Source of the DNA: an uncultured Pelagibacteraceae bacterium
GTDB taxonomy: Bacteria; Pseudomonadota; Alphaproteobacteria; Pelagibacterales; Pelagibacteraceae
Direction: 5' to 3'
DNA length: 64,000 bases
Assembly: GCA_902582345.1 (NCBI GenBank)
Contig: CACHRU010000002.1
Coordinates: forward strand, 1 to 64,000
In this document: positions 28,830-38,325 of the stretch, piece after piece
How the letters are laid out: each line of letters opens with the position of its first letter
How positions within the stretch are numbered: position 1 is the first letter of the stretch
Notes under the pieces: model-generated
The model's input: the letters and a program-made list of their open reading frames with translations, nothing else
Told to the model about the DNA's origin: nothing
Databases searched by the model: none
Position numbers and translations under genes: made by a program

Positions 28830-29888
28830 TTATTCTTTTAAAATATTATTAAACACTAAAATACCTTGTTTAATTTCATTTACATCGTGCACTCTAAACA
28901 TTTGTACACCTTGTGAAAGCAAAAAAAGAACTGATGCTAATGTACCTCCTAATCTCTCTTTACTATCATTTACCTTTGATAATTGCGAAATAAATCTTTT
29001 TCTTGATGATCCAACTAAAATAGGTAATCCAAGACTATGAAACAAAGAAATTTTTGAAATTAAAGTCAAATTATGTTTCAAAGTTTTTCCAAAACCAATT
29101 CCCGGATCTAATATTAACATTTTATCATCAACACTATTTATTTTTTTTTCAAAAAAGTCATAAATATCAAGTAAAACGTTTTTATATTTTGGGTTTTTTT
29201 GCATTGTATTTGGTGTCCCTTGCATATGATGAACTACTTTTGAAATTTTCATTTTTTTAAGAGTGCTCAAAGTAAGTGGATCATATTCAAATCCTGATAC
29301 ATCATTCATTATGTTTACTTTGTATCTATAACCTTCTTTAATTATTTCAGATTTTCTTGTGTCTAATGACAGACAAATTTTCGGAAACTTTTTTTTAAAG
29401 TTTTTTATTACATGCTCAACTCTTCTCCATTCAGTTTTAATTGGTATAGTTTTAGAGCCAGGTCTAGTTGACTCACCACCAACATCGATAATATCTGCGC
29501 CTGATTTTATTAATCTTTTAATATGTTTTTCTGCTGAACTTTTTTTATTGTATAAACCGCCATCTGAAAAACTATCAGGCGTTAAATTTAATATACCCAT
29601 TATAGAAGGTTTAGAAAAATTTATATTTTTTAGGAAATTTCTCCTTTTTGAAGTAATATTTTTTATATCTTTTTTAACTTTTTTTTTAGCAGCACCTTTA
29701 ATTGAGTTGATATTTTTTATCCCTATAACTTTTAGAGAAGTTCCTTTAGAGCTTCTTGTAATTAATTCTATTTTATCAAATGAGATCAGCTTATTACCAC
29801 ATAAAGGTAAGGCTAATTTTTTTTTAATAAGTTTTTCTGAGTAACTACCGTAATAAAAATTACACGCTCGAGTGTAATACTTATTCAT
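28830..29888 (-). CDS. folP: Dihydropteroate synthase with N-terminal extension
   Basis: Condenses 6-hydroxymethyl-dihydropterin pyrophosphate with p-aminobenzoate. The catalytic barrel begins at about residue 93 (IMGILNLTPDSFSDGG), followed by GADIIDVGGESTRPG, NDVSGF, PGIGFGK and GSSRKRFI. The first ~90 residues are basic and unassigned; the core alone accounts for a normal-length enzyme. Similar N-terminal extensions occur in alphaproteobacterial DHPS. It is 12 nt from ftsH and 8 nt before glmM in the same run. Confidence 0.94.
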   Translation of the reverse strand: MNKYYTRACNFYYGSYSEKLIKKKLALPLCGNKLISFDKIELITRSSKGTSLKVIGIKNINSIKGAAKKKVKKDIKNITSKRRNFLKNINFSKPSIMGILNLTPDSFSDGGLYNKKSSAEKHIKRLIKSGADIIDVGGESTRPGSKTIPIKTEWRRVEHVIKNFKKKFPKICLSLDTRKSEIIKEGYRYKVNIMNDVSGFEYDPLTLSTLKKMKISKVVHHMQGTPNTMQKNPKYKNVLLDIYDFFEKKINSVDDKMLILDPGIGFGKTLKHNLTLISKISLFHSLGLPILVGSSRKRFISQLSKVNDSKERLGGTLASVLFLLSQGVQMFRVHDVNEIKQGILVFNNILKE

Positions 29889-29900
29889 TTTCTTTACTGA

Positions 29901-31811
29901 CTAAACTGCTGGTTTGGGTTTAAGGCCTAAAGAGTCTAAAGCTGAAGTCTCTTTTCTATTATCATCTTCTTTATCATCTTTAAAAGATCTTGATGGTTTT
30001 ATATTTTTTAAGATCAAATCCCTGATTTCATCGCCAGATAAAGTTTCATATACCAATAAAGCTTTGGCTAATTTATGTAAATCATCAATCTTTTCTGTTA
30101 ATATTCTTTTAGCTTCACCATATGCCTCGTCTATCAATTTTCTTACTTCTAGATCAACTTTTCTAGCCATCTCCTCTGACATATTTTGTTGCGTAGCCAC
30201 AGATCTTCCTAAAAAAACTTCTTGTTCATTTTCACCATATTCAACTGGACCTAACTCATCACTCATTCCATATTTCATTACCATAGCTTTTGCGAGTTTT
30301 GTTGCTTGGTTTATATCTGAACCTGGTCCACCCCCTGCTCCAGTAGAAATATTATCTTTTCCAAAGATTACTTCCTCGGCAACTCTTCCTCCAAATAAAA
30401 TGATCATACGAGATTTCAATTCTTTGATTGAATGTCCATGTTTATCTCTTTCGGGGAGTTGCATGACCATTCCTAAAGCTCTTCCTCTAGGTATAATTGT
30501 TGCTTTATGAATTGGATCGGTAGACTTTACATTTAGGGCCAATATCGCGTGACCTCCCTCATGATATGCAGTTAACTTCTTCTCGTCTTCGGTCATTACC
30601 ATTGATCTTCTTTCTGCTCCCATCATGACTTTATCCTTAGCCTCCTCAACATCAGACATTGTCACTACTCTTTTATTTTTTCTAGCAGCCAATAAAGCTG
30701 ACTCATTTATTAAATTTGCTAAATCTGCCCCTGAAAAACCTGGTGTACCTCTAGCTATAGTTCTTAATTTTACATCCGGTCCTGTGTTAATTTTTTTAAT
30801 ATGAACTTTTAAAATCGCTTCTCTTCCCATTATGTCTGGATTGCTTACAACAACTTGTCTGTCAAATCTCCCAGGTCTTAACAATGCTGGATCCAAAACA
30901 TCCGGTCTGTTTGTTGCTGCAATTAAAATAATTCCCTCATTAGTATCAAAACCATCCATCTCTACTAAAAGTTGATTAAGAGTTTGTTCTCTTTCATCGT
31001 TTCCACCACCTAAGCCAGCACCTCTACTTCTTCCTACAGCATCAATTTCATCTATAAAAATTATACATGGAGAATTCTTTTTCCCTTGGTCAAACATATC
31101 TCTTACTCTCGAGGCTCCAACACCAACAAACATTTCTACAAAGTCTGATCCCGAAATCGAAAAGAATGGAACATTAGCTTCGCCTGCAATAGCTTTAGCT
31201 AGTAAAGTTTTACCAGTTCCTGGGGGACCAATAAGTAAGGCACCTCTGGGAATTTTTCCTCCTAACCTACTAAATTTTTTTGGATCTTTTAAAAATTCAA
31301 CTATTTCTTCAACTTCTTCTTTAGCTTCTTCTACTCCAGCTACGTCGTTAAAAGTTACTTTGCCTTGCGCCTCATTTAAAAGTTTAGCTTTTGATCTTCC
31401 AAAACCCATCGCTCCACCTTTGCCTCCTTGCATTTGACGCATGAAAAATATCCAAACTCCAATAAGCAACAACATCGGGAACCAGGACAATAAAATTCCT
31501 AAAAGGGAAGGCATTTTGTCTTCGAGGGGAGTAGCAATAATACTTACGCCCTTATCTGATAATTTCTCTACAAGATTAGGATAGTTAGGAGAATAAGTTG
31601 TAAAACTTGAACCATCTGCCAATTTTCCTTTAATATTGTTTCCTTGAATTTCTACTTCAATAACCCTTCCATCATCTACCTCTTTTAAAAATTTGGAGAA
31701 TGGCACTTTAGACTTTGCGGAATTTACATTATCTGGACTTTGAAACATATTAAATAACCCTACTGATAGTAAGATTATTATCATCCACATGAATAAGTTT
31801 TTTAGGTTCAT
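29901..31811 (-). CDS. ftsH: ATP-dependent zinc metalloprotease FtsH
   Basis: Membrane AAA+ protease that degrades misfolded membrane proteins and regulators including sigma-32. The 636 residues comprise an N-terminal membrane segment (~5-22), a periplasmic domain, a second membrane segment (~105-122), Walker A GPPGTGKT (~residue 193), Walker [12 protein letters not shown], pore loop MFVGVGA, and the zinc site HEGGH. A heat-shock-type promoter lies directly upstream, and rpoH is in the same window. Confidence 0.98.
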   Translation of the reverse strand: MNLKNLFMWMIIILLSVGLFNMFQSPDNVNSAKSKVPFSKFLKEVDDGRVIEVEIQGNNIKGKLADGSSFTTYSPNYPNLVEKLSDKGVSIIATPLEDKMPSLLGILLSWFPMLLLIGVWIFFMRQMQGGKGGAMGFGRSKAKLLNEAQGKVTFNDVAGVEEAKEEVEEIVEFLKDPKKFSRLGGKIPRGALLIGPPGTGKTLLAKAIAGEANVPFFSISGSDFVEMFVGVGASRVRDMFDQGKKNSPCIIFIDEIDAVGRSRGAGLGGGNDEREQTLNQLLVEMDGFDTNEGIILIAATNRPDVLDPALLRPGRFDRQVVVSNPDIMGREAILKVHIKKINTGPDVKLRTIARGTPGFSGADLANLINESALLAARKNKRVVTMSDVEEAKDKVMMGAERRSMVMTEDEKKLTAYHEGGHAILALNVKSTDPIHKATIIPRGRALGMVMQLPERDKHGHSIKELKSRMIILFGGRVAEEVIFGKDNISTGAGGGPGSDINQATKLAKAMVMKYGMSDELGPVEYGENEQEVFLGRSVATQQNMSEEMARKVDLEVRKLIDEAYGEAKRILTEKIDDLHKLAKALLVYETLSGDEIRDLILKNIKPSRSFKDDKEDDNRKETSALDSLGLKPKPAV

Positions 31812-31818
31812 AATGTAA

Positions 31819-31846
31819 ATTTAGGTATTTTTGTTATTTTAACAAG
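31819..31846 (-). promoter_or_regulatory. Candidate heat-shock (RpoH) promoter of ftsH
   Basis: On the minus strand CTTG (31846-31843) is followed after 17 nt by CCTAAAT (31825-31819). This matches the alphaproteobacterial RpoH consensus (CTTG, 17-18 nt, CYTATNT) with one mismatch. It ends 7 nt before the ftsH ATG, so the transcript would be almost leaderless. Confidence 0.38.
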
Positions 31847-31894
31847 TGCTAAAACAACTCAATATGATTAAAATTTTATTATAATTTGTCATTT

Positions 31895-32926
31895 TTAACC
31901 ATAATCTCTTGATTCCCTTTCTAAAATCATAAGTTTTCCTTTTTTTGTTACCAGACACCCTCCAAGTGTAGCCTTTTTAACTCGATATTTTTTAAAATTC
32001 TGTATCATTTTTAAGATTTTTTTAGATCTTGGAGGATAATATGATCTTGAAATGGAGCGAATTGTATTGCTTAAAATTTTTAATTGGACCTCATCTGTTT
32101 CTGAAAATAGCAAACTTGTGTCTATAAAAAATCTATTTTGTTTTTTTTTTAAACACTTTTTACTAATTGTTTTAATATAGTTTTCAATTGTCTCTTTGGT
32201 TGATGCCAAATTTTTAATTGATCGTATGATTTGATTGTGATGAATTCCACTTTTTTCAAAATTTTTCATAAGACCCCTAATCTTGGTACGCAAAAATTTC
32301 CTATTCTTATTACTGGGATCTTTAATGCTTTTACCAAAAGTTTTTTTTGTAATATAAATCAGCTCCTGTTTTCTAAAATTAAGTAGAGGTCTTATAAGTT
32401 GTATATTATTATTTAACTTTGAAACTGATTTCATTGACGATAAACCATCAACTCCGCTGCCTCTTGAAAGTCTAATTAAAAAGGTTTCTATTTGGTCATC
32501 ACTATGGTGACCAGTTAAAATAAACTTAATATTATGTTTTTTACAAAAAGAACTTAACAAATCATACCTTACAATTCTTGCTCTATTTTGGATGTCTTTT
32601 AATATGATTTCTTTGTTATTAAGAATCGTTAATTTAAGTTTTTTTTTGGCGAATAATTTTTGAACTATTTTAGCCTCCTTAAATGAATTTTTCCTTAAAT
32701 TATGATTAACTAAAACGTAAAAAATCTTATTTTTGTTTTCATTACTATAAAAGTCACAAAAAGCAGCTAAAGCCAAACTGTCAGGACCACCAGAAATTGC
32801 AGCAACTATATTTTTTTTTTTGACATGTTTCTGAAGAGTTTCATTGAAAACTGAATAGTTATTGCTAAATTTTTTACTTAAATAAAAATTTTTAAGATTT
32901 TGCGCACTTGAATTTTTTCTCTTCAT
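31895..32926 (-). CDS. tilS: tRNA(Ile)-lysidine synthase
   Basis: Modifies C34 of tRNA-Ile(CAU) to lysidine, allowing AUA decoding, which is heavily used in an AT-rich genome. The N-type ATP pyrophosphatase P-loop is SGGPDSLALAAF (~residue 45). LTGHHSDDQIETFLIRLSRGSG and the later KKTFGKSIKDPSN-type region follow. At 343 residues it is on the short side, with a reduced C-terminal domain. The chosen ATG overlaps the upstream cpoB gene by 35 nt, long for this window, so a downstream start is possible. Confidence 0.93.
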   Translation of the reverse strand: MKRKNSSAQNLKNFYLSKKFSNNYSVFNETLQKHVKKKNIVAAISGGPDSLALAAFCDFYSNENKNKIFYVLVNHNLRKNSFKEAKIVQKLFAKKKLKLTILNNKEIILKDIQNRARIVRYDLLSSFCKKHNIKFILTGHHSDDQIETFLIRLSRGSGVDGLSSMKSVSKLNNNIQLIRPLLNFRKQELIYITKKTFGKSIKDPSNKNRKFLRTKIRGLMKNFEKSGIHHNQIIRSIKNLASTKETIENYIKTISKKCLKKKQNRFFIDTSLLFSETDEVQLKILSNTIRSISRSYYPPRSKKILKMIQNFKKYRVKKATLGGCLVTKKGKLMILERESRDYG

Positions 32927-33863
32927 ATTGTGCTTTTTGTAACACAGACTTGCTTGCTTTTGGATATTGTTTTTTTACACCTAAAATCATTGAGCAACCT
33001 TGATCTTTCTCTCCTAGTTGAACTAAAGTAATGCCAAGTTTCAAAAGATTATCGGGTGCTTTTTTGCTTTTAGGGTAGTTTTGATAACCGTCTAAATAAG
33101 CTGTTGCTGCATCAGAGTATAGTTGTCTTATTCTAAAAGTTTCCCCATACCAATACTGCGCATTTCCAGCGAGGTCATGATCTTTGTTTTTTTCAATAAA
33201 TTCTTTTAATGCAAACTCTGCTGTTTCATAATCTCCTATCTTCATAAAACTTACGGCAAATTCATATTGTTTTTCTGCTGGCTTATTTGGTAACAAGGAC
33301 TCAACTTTCTCCGCTTGCTCAGTAATAACAGTTGCTGCAGTATCCACTGATTGTGTTTCTTGTTTAGCAGGCAAATTGGCAGTGGAATATGCTGGTGCAG
33401 CTCCAAAATCTTGTGGTTTATCGCTACCTGGCAGTTTGGTCTCATTTGTTTTAGAACTTTTCTTTTTCACTAACTTTTTATTTACTGAAATATTTTGATC
33501 TTCCAAATCAGAAAATCTTAACTGAGTATCTGATTGAATCTTTGTTACTCTATTAGAAAGTTTATCTAGTTTAAAATTAATTTCCTCAAATCTGTTAGTT
33601 AGTTCTCTAAATTGATCTTCTATTTCATTTAATTTTAATAAATGTTTAGTAAGCACATCCTCGTTTAAATTATTTGAGGAGTTAGAAAGAGTAATATCGG
33701 ATTTTTTATAAACTGCTTTCTCAAGAGTTTTAAGATCTTTTGATAAAATATTTATTTGGTCTGCGATTGCATTGATTTTATTTTCATCAGCTTTGATTGA
33801 AAAGTTAAATAATACTATAGGAAGAATTAATGATAAAATTTTGTAAAATCTATAAGATAACAT
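32892..33863 (-). CDS. cpoB: Tol-Pal system protein CpoB (YbgF)
   Basis: The 323-residue periplasmic protein has a signal peptide (hydrophobic to ~residue 23, cleavage near IKA-DEN), a coiled-coil region (~25-115, trimerising in E. coli), a Pro/Ala-rich linker, and C-terminal TPR repeats (KPAEKQYEFAVSFMKIGDYE... onward). CpoB links peptidoglycan synthesis with Tol-driven outer-membrane constriction. It follows pal as the last gene of the Tol cluster, but an intrinsic terminator separates it from pal. Confidence 0.9.
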   Translation of the reverse strand: MLSYRFYKILSLILPIVLFNFSIKADENKINAIADQINILSKDLKTLEKAVYKKSDITLSNSSNNLNEDVLTKHLLKLNEIEDQFRELTNRFEEINFKLDKLSNRVTKIQSDTQLRFSDLEDQNISVNKKLVKKKSSKTNETKLPGSDKPQDFGAAPAYSTANLPAKQETQSVDTAATVITEQAEKVESLLPNKPAEKQYEFAVSFMKIGDYETAEFALKEFIEKNKDHDLAGNAQYWYGETFRIRQLYSDAATAYLDGYQNYPKSKKAPDNLLKLGITLVQLGEKDQGCSMILGVKKQYPKASKSVLQKAQYEEKKFKCAKS

Positions 33864-33890
33864 ATTAAATTATTAATTATACATAATGGC

Positions 33891-33921
33891 AAAAAAAAGA
33901 CCCCTGATTTACAGGGGTCTT
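33891..33921 (-). terminator. Rho-independent terminator after pal
   Basis: A perfect 10-bp stem AAGACCCCTG/CAGGGGTCTT (33897-33906 and 33912-33921) with a 5-nt loop is followed on the minus strand by eight T. It lies between the pal stop and the cpoB start. Confidence 0.88.
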
Positions 33922-33942
33922 TAAAAATGATTGATTTAAGCT

Positions 33943-34416
33943 TTATTTTACTTTTACTGTTACTGATCTTCTGTTTTGCGACCAAGCTAGAGGAGTAGAA
34001 GCTGTGTTAACAGGCTTTTCTTTTCCATAACTTATCACGCTAATTCTTTTACCAGAAACTCCATAAGTCATCATATAATCTTTTGCAGCATTTGCTCTTC
34101 TTTCTCCTAAAGCTAAGTTATACTCTCTTGTGCCTCGCTCGTCAGCGTGACCCTCAATTGTCACGTTAAGTTTAGGATTTTTTCTAAGATAAGTAGCTTG
34201 CTTTCTTAGTGTCTCTCTAGCTGCCGTAGTTAGAGATGATTTATTTGTTGCGAAAAAAATTCTGTCAGGAACACCACTAGCTAAATATTCTACTGTATCT
34301 TTGCCAGTATACACGTCTCCATCAATACCTGCTTTTTTTTGAGTAGCACACGCAGAGAGTGCTAAAGTAGCAAATACGACTAATAATATGTTTTTTACTT
34401 TTGTGTTAAATTTCAT
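33943..34416 (-). CDS. pal: Peptidoglycan-associated lipoprotein Pal
   Basis: The 157-residue outer-membrane lipoprotein has the lipobox LSAC (Cys23) and an OmpA-like domain with the peptidoglycan-binding motif EGHADERGTREYNLALGERRA. It tethers the outer membrane to peptidoglycan and interacts with TolB. It is 87 nt downstream of tolB, and the gap holds no gene. A strong terminator follows. Confidence 0.97.
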   Translation of the reverse strand: MKFNTKVKNILLVVFATLALSACATQKKAGIDGDVYTGKDTVEYLASGVPDRIFFATNKSSLTTAARETLRKQATYLRKNPKLNVTIEGHADERGTREYNLALGERRANAAKDYMMTYGVSGKRISVISYGKEKPVNTASTPLAWSQNRRSVTVKVK

Positions 34417-34503
34417 ATATATCCTTATGGTTAATTAATGAGAATATTTCAAATTATATTAGATTATTCAAGTTAAAATTTCACAATAAATACCCCACTT
34501 TCC

Positions 34504-35844
34504 TCACTTTGATAGCGTTGAAGACCAAGATGGGTCTGAAGCATCAGTCTCAGTCTTAATTTTTCTTTCATTGTAACCAGTAATATCGATTGACCATAAT
34601 TTAGCAGTAAATCCCTTTCCTTGGGACCCAGATTTTGTTTCTCTATAAAATACAAGAACTCTTCCGTTAGGGGACCATGAGGGTGCCTCTTGGTAAAAGT
34701 TTTCAGTTAAAAGTCTTTCACCTGTCCCGTCAGTTCTCATAACACCAATATAAAATTTTCCTTTTCTTACTTTTGTAAATGCAATTAAATCTCCTCTAGG
34801 TGACCAAACTGGTGTTCCGTATAACCCATCCCCGAAAGTAATCCTCTTTACATTTGTACCATCGCTTTTCATTACGTAAATCTGCTGAAGTCCGCTTCGG
34901 TCGGAATTAAAACATATGTACTTGCCATCCGGAGAGTAGGAAGGTGAGGTATCAATGGCAGAGTGATCGGTAATTCTTTCTACAATCCGATTTTCAAGAT
35001 CCATTGTATAAATATCAGAATTTCCATCTTTAGCAAAACTCATGATAATTTTTTTTCCATCTGGAGAAAACCTCGGCGCAAAAGTCATTCCAGGAAAATT
35101 ACCTACTACCTCCTGAATTCCGGTTTCAATATCCAGAAGATATACTCTTGGAAGATTTCTAAAGTAAGATAAATAAGTAACTAATTGATTTGCTGGATTA
35201 AATCTTGGTGTTAAAACAAGTTCATTACCTAACGTCAAATATTTAGTATTCGCACCATCTTGGTCCATTATCGCAAGTTGTTTTTTTCTTTTATCTTTAG
35301 GTCCGCTTTCTGCAACATAAATGATTCGAGTATCAAAATAACCTTCTTCCCCGGTTAATCTTTCATATATTTTATCAGATATAATATGTGCAACTCTTCT
35401 CCAATTTGAAGGAGTTGTAGTAAAAGCTAAAGCGACCATTTCTTTTGATGCGGTCAGATCCCAAAGTCTAAATTCAATCTTAAGTTTTTCGTCTTTAATA
35501 AGCAATTTTCCAGTTACTAAAGCTTGTGCCTTAATTAATCTCCAATCTTCAAATCTTGGTTTTAAATGCGCTATATCAGGTTTTTGAACAAAAGCATCTT
35601 TTTTAAGTGGATTGAAAAGTCCTGTTGATCTAAAATTGTTTTCAATTATTTTTGAAATATCTTCCCCTAGTTGTTTAACTTTTACATCTTTGTGATTAGT
35701 TGAAGATGGATCAACATGTAAAGGAGAAACTGCAATAGGTAATGGATCTAAATTTCCTCTTGTGATATCAACTTTTATTAAAGCATTACTAATGCTTGTG
35801 CTAAAATATAAAATTAATAATGAGATAACTATAATTCTTTGCAT
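34504..35844 (-). CDS. tolB: Tol-Pal system beta-propeller protein TolB
   Basis: The 446-residue periplasmic protein has a signal peptide (cleavage near SNA-LIK, residue ~21), an N-terminal alpha/beta domain, then six WD40-like PD40 blades with repeated [26 protein letters not shown] and WSPNGRVL motifs. It binds Pal and TolA. Starts 3 nt after the tolA stop. Confidence 0.97.
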   Translation of the reverse strand: MQRIIVISLLILYFSTSISNALIKVDITRGNLDPLPIAVSPLHVDPSSTNHKDVKVKQLGEDISKIIENNFRSTGLFNPLKKDAFVQKPDIAHLKPRFEDWRLIKAQALVTGKLLIKDEKLKIEFRLWDLTASKEMVALAFTTTPSNWRRVAHIISDKIYERLTGEEGYFDTRIIYVAESGPKDKRKKQLAIMDQDGANTKYLTLGNELVLTPRFNPANQLVTYLSYFRNLPRVYLLDIETGIQEVVGNFPGMTFAPRFSPDGKKIIMSFAKDGNSDIYTMDLENRIVERITDHSAIDTSPSYSPDGKYICFNSDRSGLQQIYVMKSDGTNVKRITFGDGLYGTPVWSPRGDLIAFTKVRKGKFYIGVMRTDGTGERLLTENFYQEAPSWSPNGRVLVFYRETKSGSQGKGFTAKLWSIDITGYNERKIKTETDASDPSWSSTLSK

Positions 35845-35847
35845 TTT

Positions 35848-36654
35848 TTACCCCTTTAACATCTCAGTTGGATTGAAATTTAGTTGGATATTTTTCCATT
35901 TTTCATAACCAGTTGGTGGAACTTTTAATGGTTGACATATTCTCACTGCCCTTAAAGCACTTTCAGCCAATATTTTATAAAATTTTTGTCCAGGTTTGTT
36001 CATTCTTTCATGGTCTAAAATTTCAGATGTTAATATGGTGCCATCTTTCTTAAGTTGTAGTTTTATTCTCACTAATAAATCTTCATCAAACGGAAGGCCA
36101 AGTGGTATACTCCAACATCCAAATATTTGAGCCCTAAGCGCATCCTCTTCAGATAATGAAAGGCCCGATGCAAAAGAATTTTTTACTGAACTTTGAGTTA
36201 GTTTCTTTTCCTCTCGCTCTGTCTTTGCTTCTATTTCTTTAGCCTTGTCAATTAAAGCTGCAATTTCATTCGTATCGATTATTTCTTTTTTTTCAAATTC
36301 GGATGATTGTCTAATTTCTGGTTTAATTTCCTCTGGATTTTGTTTTTTTTTTATTATTTTTTTTTCTTTTTTACTCTCATTTGGGAGGGGAATTCTATCA
36401 GGTTTTTCTTTGGCCTTTGCAGCAGGTGGTGCTTGTTCGGATACAACTCTTTTTTCTTCCTCTTTAACTTTTTCAATAACTTTTCTTGCTTTTGGAGCAT
36501 ATGGAATATTTGTTTTATCTGAAATTTGTATTAACTCCACTGAAACTATTGGAGGTAAATCTATGGGCTCTCTAATCATGAATGGGAGTGTTAAAGCTGT
36601 TAATAAAATCATTATTAAATGAAATGAAACGGAAAAAATTAACCCTTTTGTCAT
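35848..36654 (-). CDS. tolA: TolA-like inner-membrane linker protein
   Basis: The 268-residue protein has one N-terminal membrane segment (~residues 4-26), a Pro/Lys/Glu-rich helical middle (residues ~55-160) and a globular C-terminal domain with one Cys pair (FGCWSIP, ICQPLKVP), as in TolA domain III. It transmits TolQR motor force to TolB and Pal. It is shorter than E. coli TolA (~420 residues), mainly in the helical spacer. 9 nt after tolR. Confidence 0.92.
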   Translation of the reverse strand: MTKGLIFSVSFHLIMILLTALTLPFMIREPIDLPPIVSVELIQISDKTNIPYAPKARKVIEKVKEEEKRVVSEQAPPAAKAKEKPDRIPLPNESKKEKKIIKKKQNPEEIKPEIRQSSEFEKKEIIDTNEIAALIDKAKEIEAKTEREEKKLTQSSVKNSFASGLSLSEEDALRAQIFGCWSIPLGLPFDEDLLVRIKLQLKKDGTILTSEILDHERMNKPGQKFYKILAESALRAVRICQPLKVPPTGYEKWKNIQLNFNPTEMLKG

Positions 36655-36663
36655 AATACATTT

Positions 36664-37077
36664 TTACTGTTTATACGGTTCAGAAATTAAAGCAACTTTG
36701 GAGAAACCAGCTCCTGATAAGGTTCCCATAACTTCTAAAACTCTTCCATAATTAATTGTTTTATCACCTCTTACATAAATTCTAGTATCAGTTCTATTTT
36801 TTGCTATAGCTAAAAGTTTAGGTACAATTTTTTTAAAAGTAACCTGGTGCTCCTGAATAAATACCTCACCTTTAGAATTTATCGTTATTGTAAGTGGTTC
36901 TTGATCATCTGGTAAAGAGTCTGCGGCTGACTCTGGTAAATCTACTTGCACCCCAACAGTTAATAGAGGAGCGGTCACCATAAATATTATTAATAAAACT
37001 AACATCACATCTACAAACGGTGTTACATTTATCTCGCTCATGGGCTCATCTTTTGAACGATTAAGTTTAAATGCCAT
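36664..37077 (-). CDS. tolR: Tol-Pal system protein TolR (ExbD family)
   Basis: The 137-residue protein has a single membrane segment preceded by EINVTPFVDVMLVLLIIFMV, whose Asp is the proton-conducting residue of ExbD/TolR motors. A periplasmic domain with the YVRGDKTINYGRVLEVM pattern follows. It sits between tolQ (2 nt) and tolA (9 nt). Confidence 0.96.
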   Translation of the reverse strand: MAFKLNRSKDEPMSEINVTPFVDVMLVLLIIFMVTAPLLTVGVQVDLPESAADSLPDDQEPLTITINSKGEVFIQEHQVTFKKIVPKLLAIAKNRTDTRIYVRGDKTINYGRVLEVMGTLSGAGFSKVALISEPYKQ

Positions 37078-37079
37078 AT

Positions 37080-37760
37080 CTAAATTATTGAAAGAAACCT
37101 TTTACAAAAGTTTTCTATTCTTGCGCTATACTTTTTGCTATCGTTACTAAATTTATTATAGGCGATTACCGCTGGAATAGCGGCAAGCAAACCTAATGCT
37201 GTTGCAAACAAAGCTTCGGCGATACCAGGTGCAACTATCGCAAGACTTGTGTTCCTGGAAATAGCTATAGATTGAAATGAATTCATTATTCCCCAAACTG
37301 TACCAAATAAACCTATGAACGGTGCTGTGGCCCCAACAGTAGCTAAAAATGTGAAATTTTTTTCTATATTAGTCATTTGATTTTCAGTAGTTATTTCTAG
37401 AACTCTCTCAACTCTAGCAGTTTGAACCGTGGAAGATTTAGATCTAGTTTTCATAATTTCACCCATTGCAGATTTAAATATGTTCGTGACTGGATCGTTA
37501 GACTTTGCTGGTAAATTATCATTAAAACTTTGAGCGGACTTTGCTTTCCAAAACTTGGTTTCAAAGTCTTGGGTTGAGGCATTAATTCTTTTAAACATTT
37601 TGTATTTATCAAATATAATTGCCCATGACCAAATAGATGCTGCGATTAATAATATTATAACTGATTTAACAACTATATCGGCTCTTACAAATAAATTCCA
37701 CAAAGTAAAATCATTTGCCCCACCTAATCCAACTACTTGAGTAGCTATATCTGATTCCAT
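37080..37760 (-). CDS. tolQ: Tol-Pal system protein TolQ (ExbB family)
   Basis: The 226-residue inner-membrane protein has three membrane segments (~29-50, ~135-160, ~175-198). It carries the ExbB/TolQ signature ATVGATAPFIGLFGTVWGIMNSF and APGIAEALFATALGLLAAIPAVIAYN. It forms the proton channel with TolR. First gene of tolQRAB-pal, 64 nt downstream of the ruvC-like stop; a separate promoter may lie in that gap. Confidence 0.96.
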   Translation of the reverse strand: MESDIATQVVGLGGANDFTLWNLFVRADIVVKSVIILLIAASIWSWAIIFDKYKMFKRINASTQDFETKFWKAKSAQSFNDNLPAKSNDPVTNIFKSAMGEIMKTRSKSSTVQTARVERVLEITTENQMTNIEKNFTFLATVGATAPFIGLFGTVWGIMNSFQSIAISRNTSLAIVAPGIAEALFATALGLLAAIPAVIAYNKFSNDSKKYSARIENFCKRFLSII

Positions 37761-37824
37761 TACCGATTAAATACTTTTAGATTGTGTCATGAATTTGACG
37801 AGTATACGAGCTTTTTTATTTATA

Positions 37825-38325
37825 TTATTTAAAATCGTCTCTAAGTCGGGTTTCACTATAAAATCTCGCTATTAGTATCGCATCTGACTTGTTTACATCT
37901 TTTTTTTTTGACAATTTATCAGAAATTGTAGGGTACAATTCAATAGCTTTGGTTCGACTTGAATCTTTTGATGAATTTATTAAATCAAAATGTTTCTTCC
38001 ATTTTGCTGGCCTTACAAAAAAGATGGGTAAACTCAGAGCTGCACAAATTCCCTTAATAGCTCCAAAGGTCTGACCAAAATTAAACATGCTAGTAACTCC
38101 TTGACCTGGCATCGCGCTTACATTCTCAACCACAACTGTGACTTCATTTTTATCTAAATCTTTGATAATTTCTTCGAGCATCTTTACTAGTTGTGCGCTA
38201 TTAATCTGCCTTTTATTTTTCTTTCCTTCTGGCATAACAGGAACATCAAAGATGTTCAAAACCTTATTATTTTCTAATACAGCTATTGCTCCATTCAAAC
38301 CAGGATCTATGCCAATTATTATCAT
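37825..38325 (-). CDS. RuvC-superfamily Holliday-junction nuclease, phage-type
   Basis: The 166-residue protein has the RNase H-like acid residues of RuvC: Asp7 in GIDPGL, Glu67 in VVVENV and Asp148 in KSDAILIA. The rest does not follow classical RuvC. The segments MPEGKKNKRQI, GQGVTSMFNFGQ and RPAKWKKHF recall RuvC-like resolvases of phages and some proteobacteria. Asn145 lies where E. coli RuvC has a fourth acidic residue. Its ATG overlaps yebC by 4 nt, the usual ruvC position, but ruvA and ruvB, which normally follow, are absent; tolQ comes next. Role in junction resolution is inferred. Confidence 0.75.
   Translation of the reverse strand: MIIIGIDPGLNGAIAVLENNKVLNIFDVPVMPEGKKNKRQINSAQLVKMLEEIIKDLDKNEVTVVVENVSAMPGQGVTSMFNFGQTFGAIKGICAALSLPIFFVRPAKWKKHFDLINSSKDSSRTKAIELYPTISDKLSKKKDVNKSDAILIARFYSETRLRDDFK

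Noticed and set aside
29359-30510. Long open frames (161 and 198 codons) antisense to folP and ftsH
   Set aside because: They mirror strongly conserved genes on the other strand; the Ser/Phe/Ile-rich composition is that of antisense of AT-rich coding sequence.
36245-36622. Plus-strand frames rich in Phe opposite tolA
   Set aside because: They are the complement of the Lys/Glu-rich helical region of TolA.
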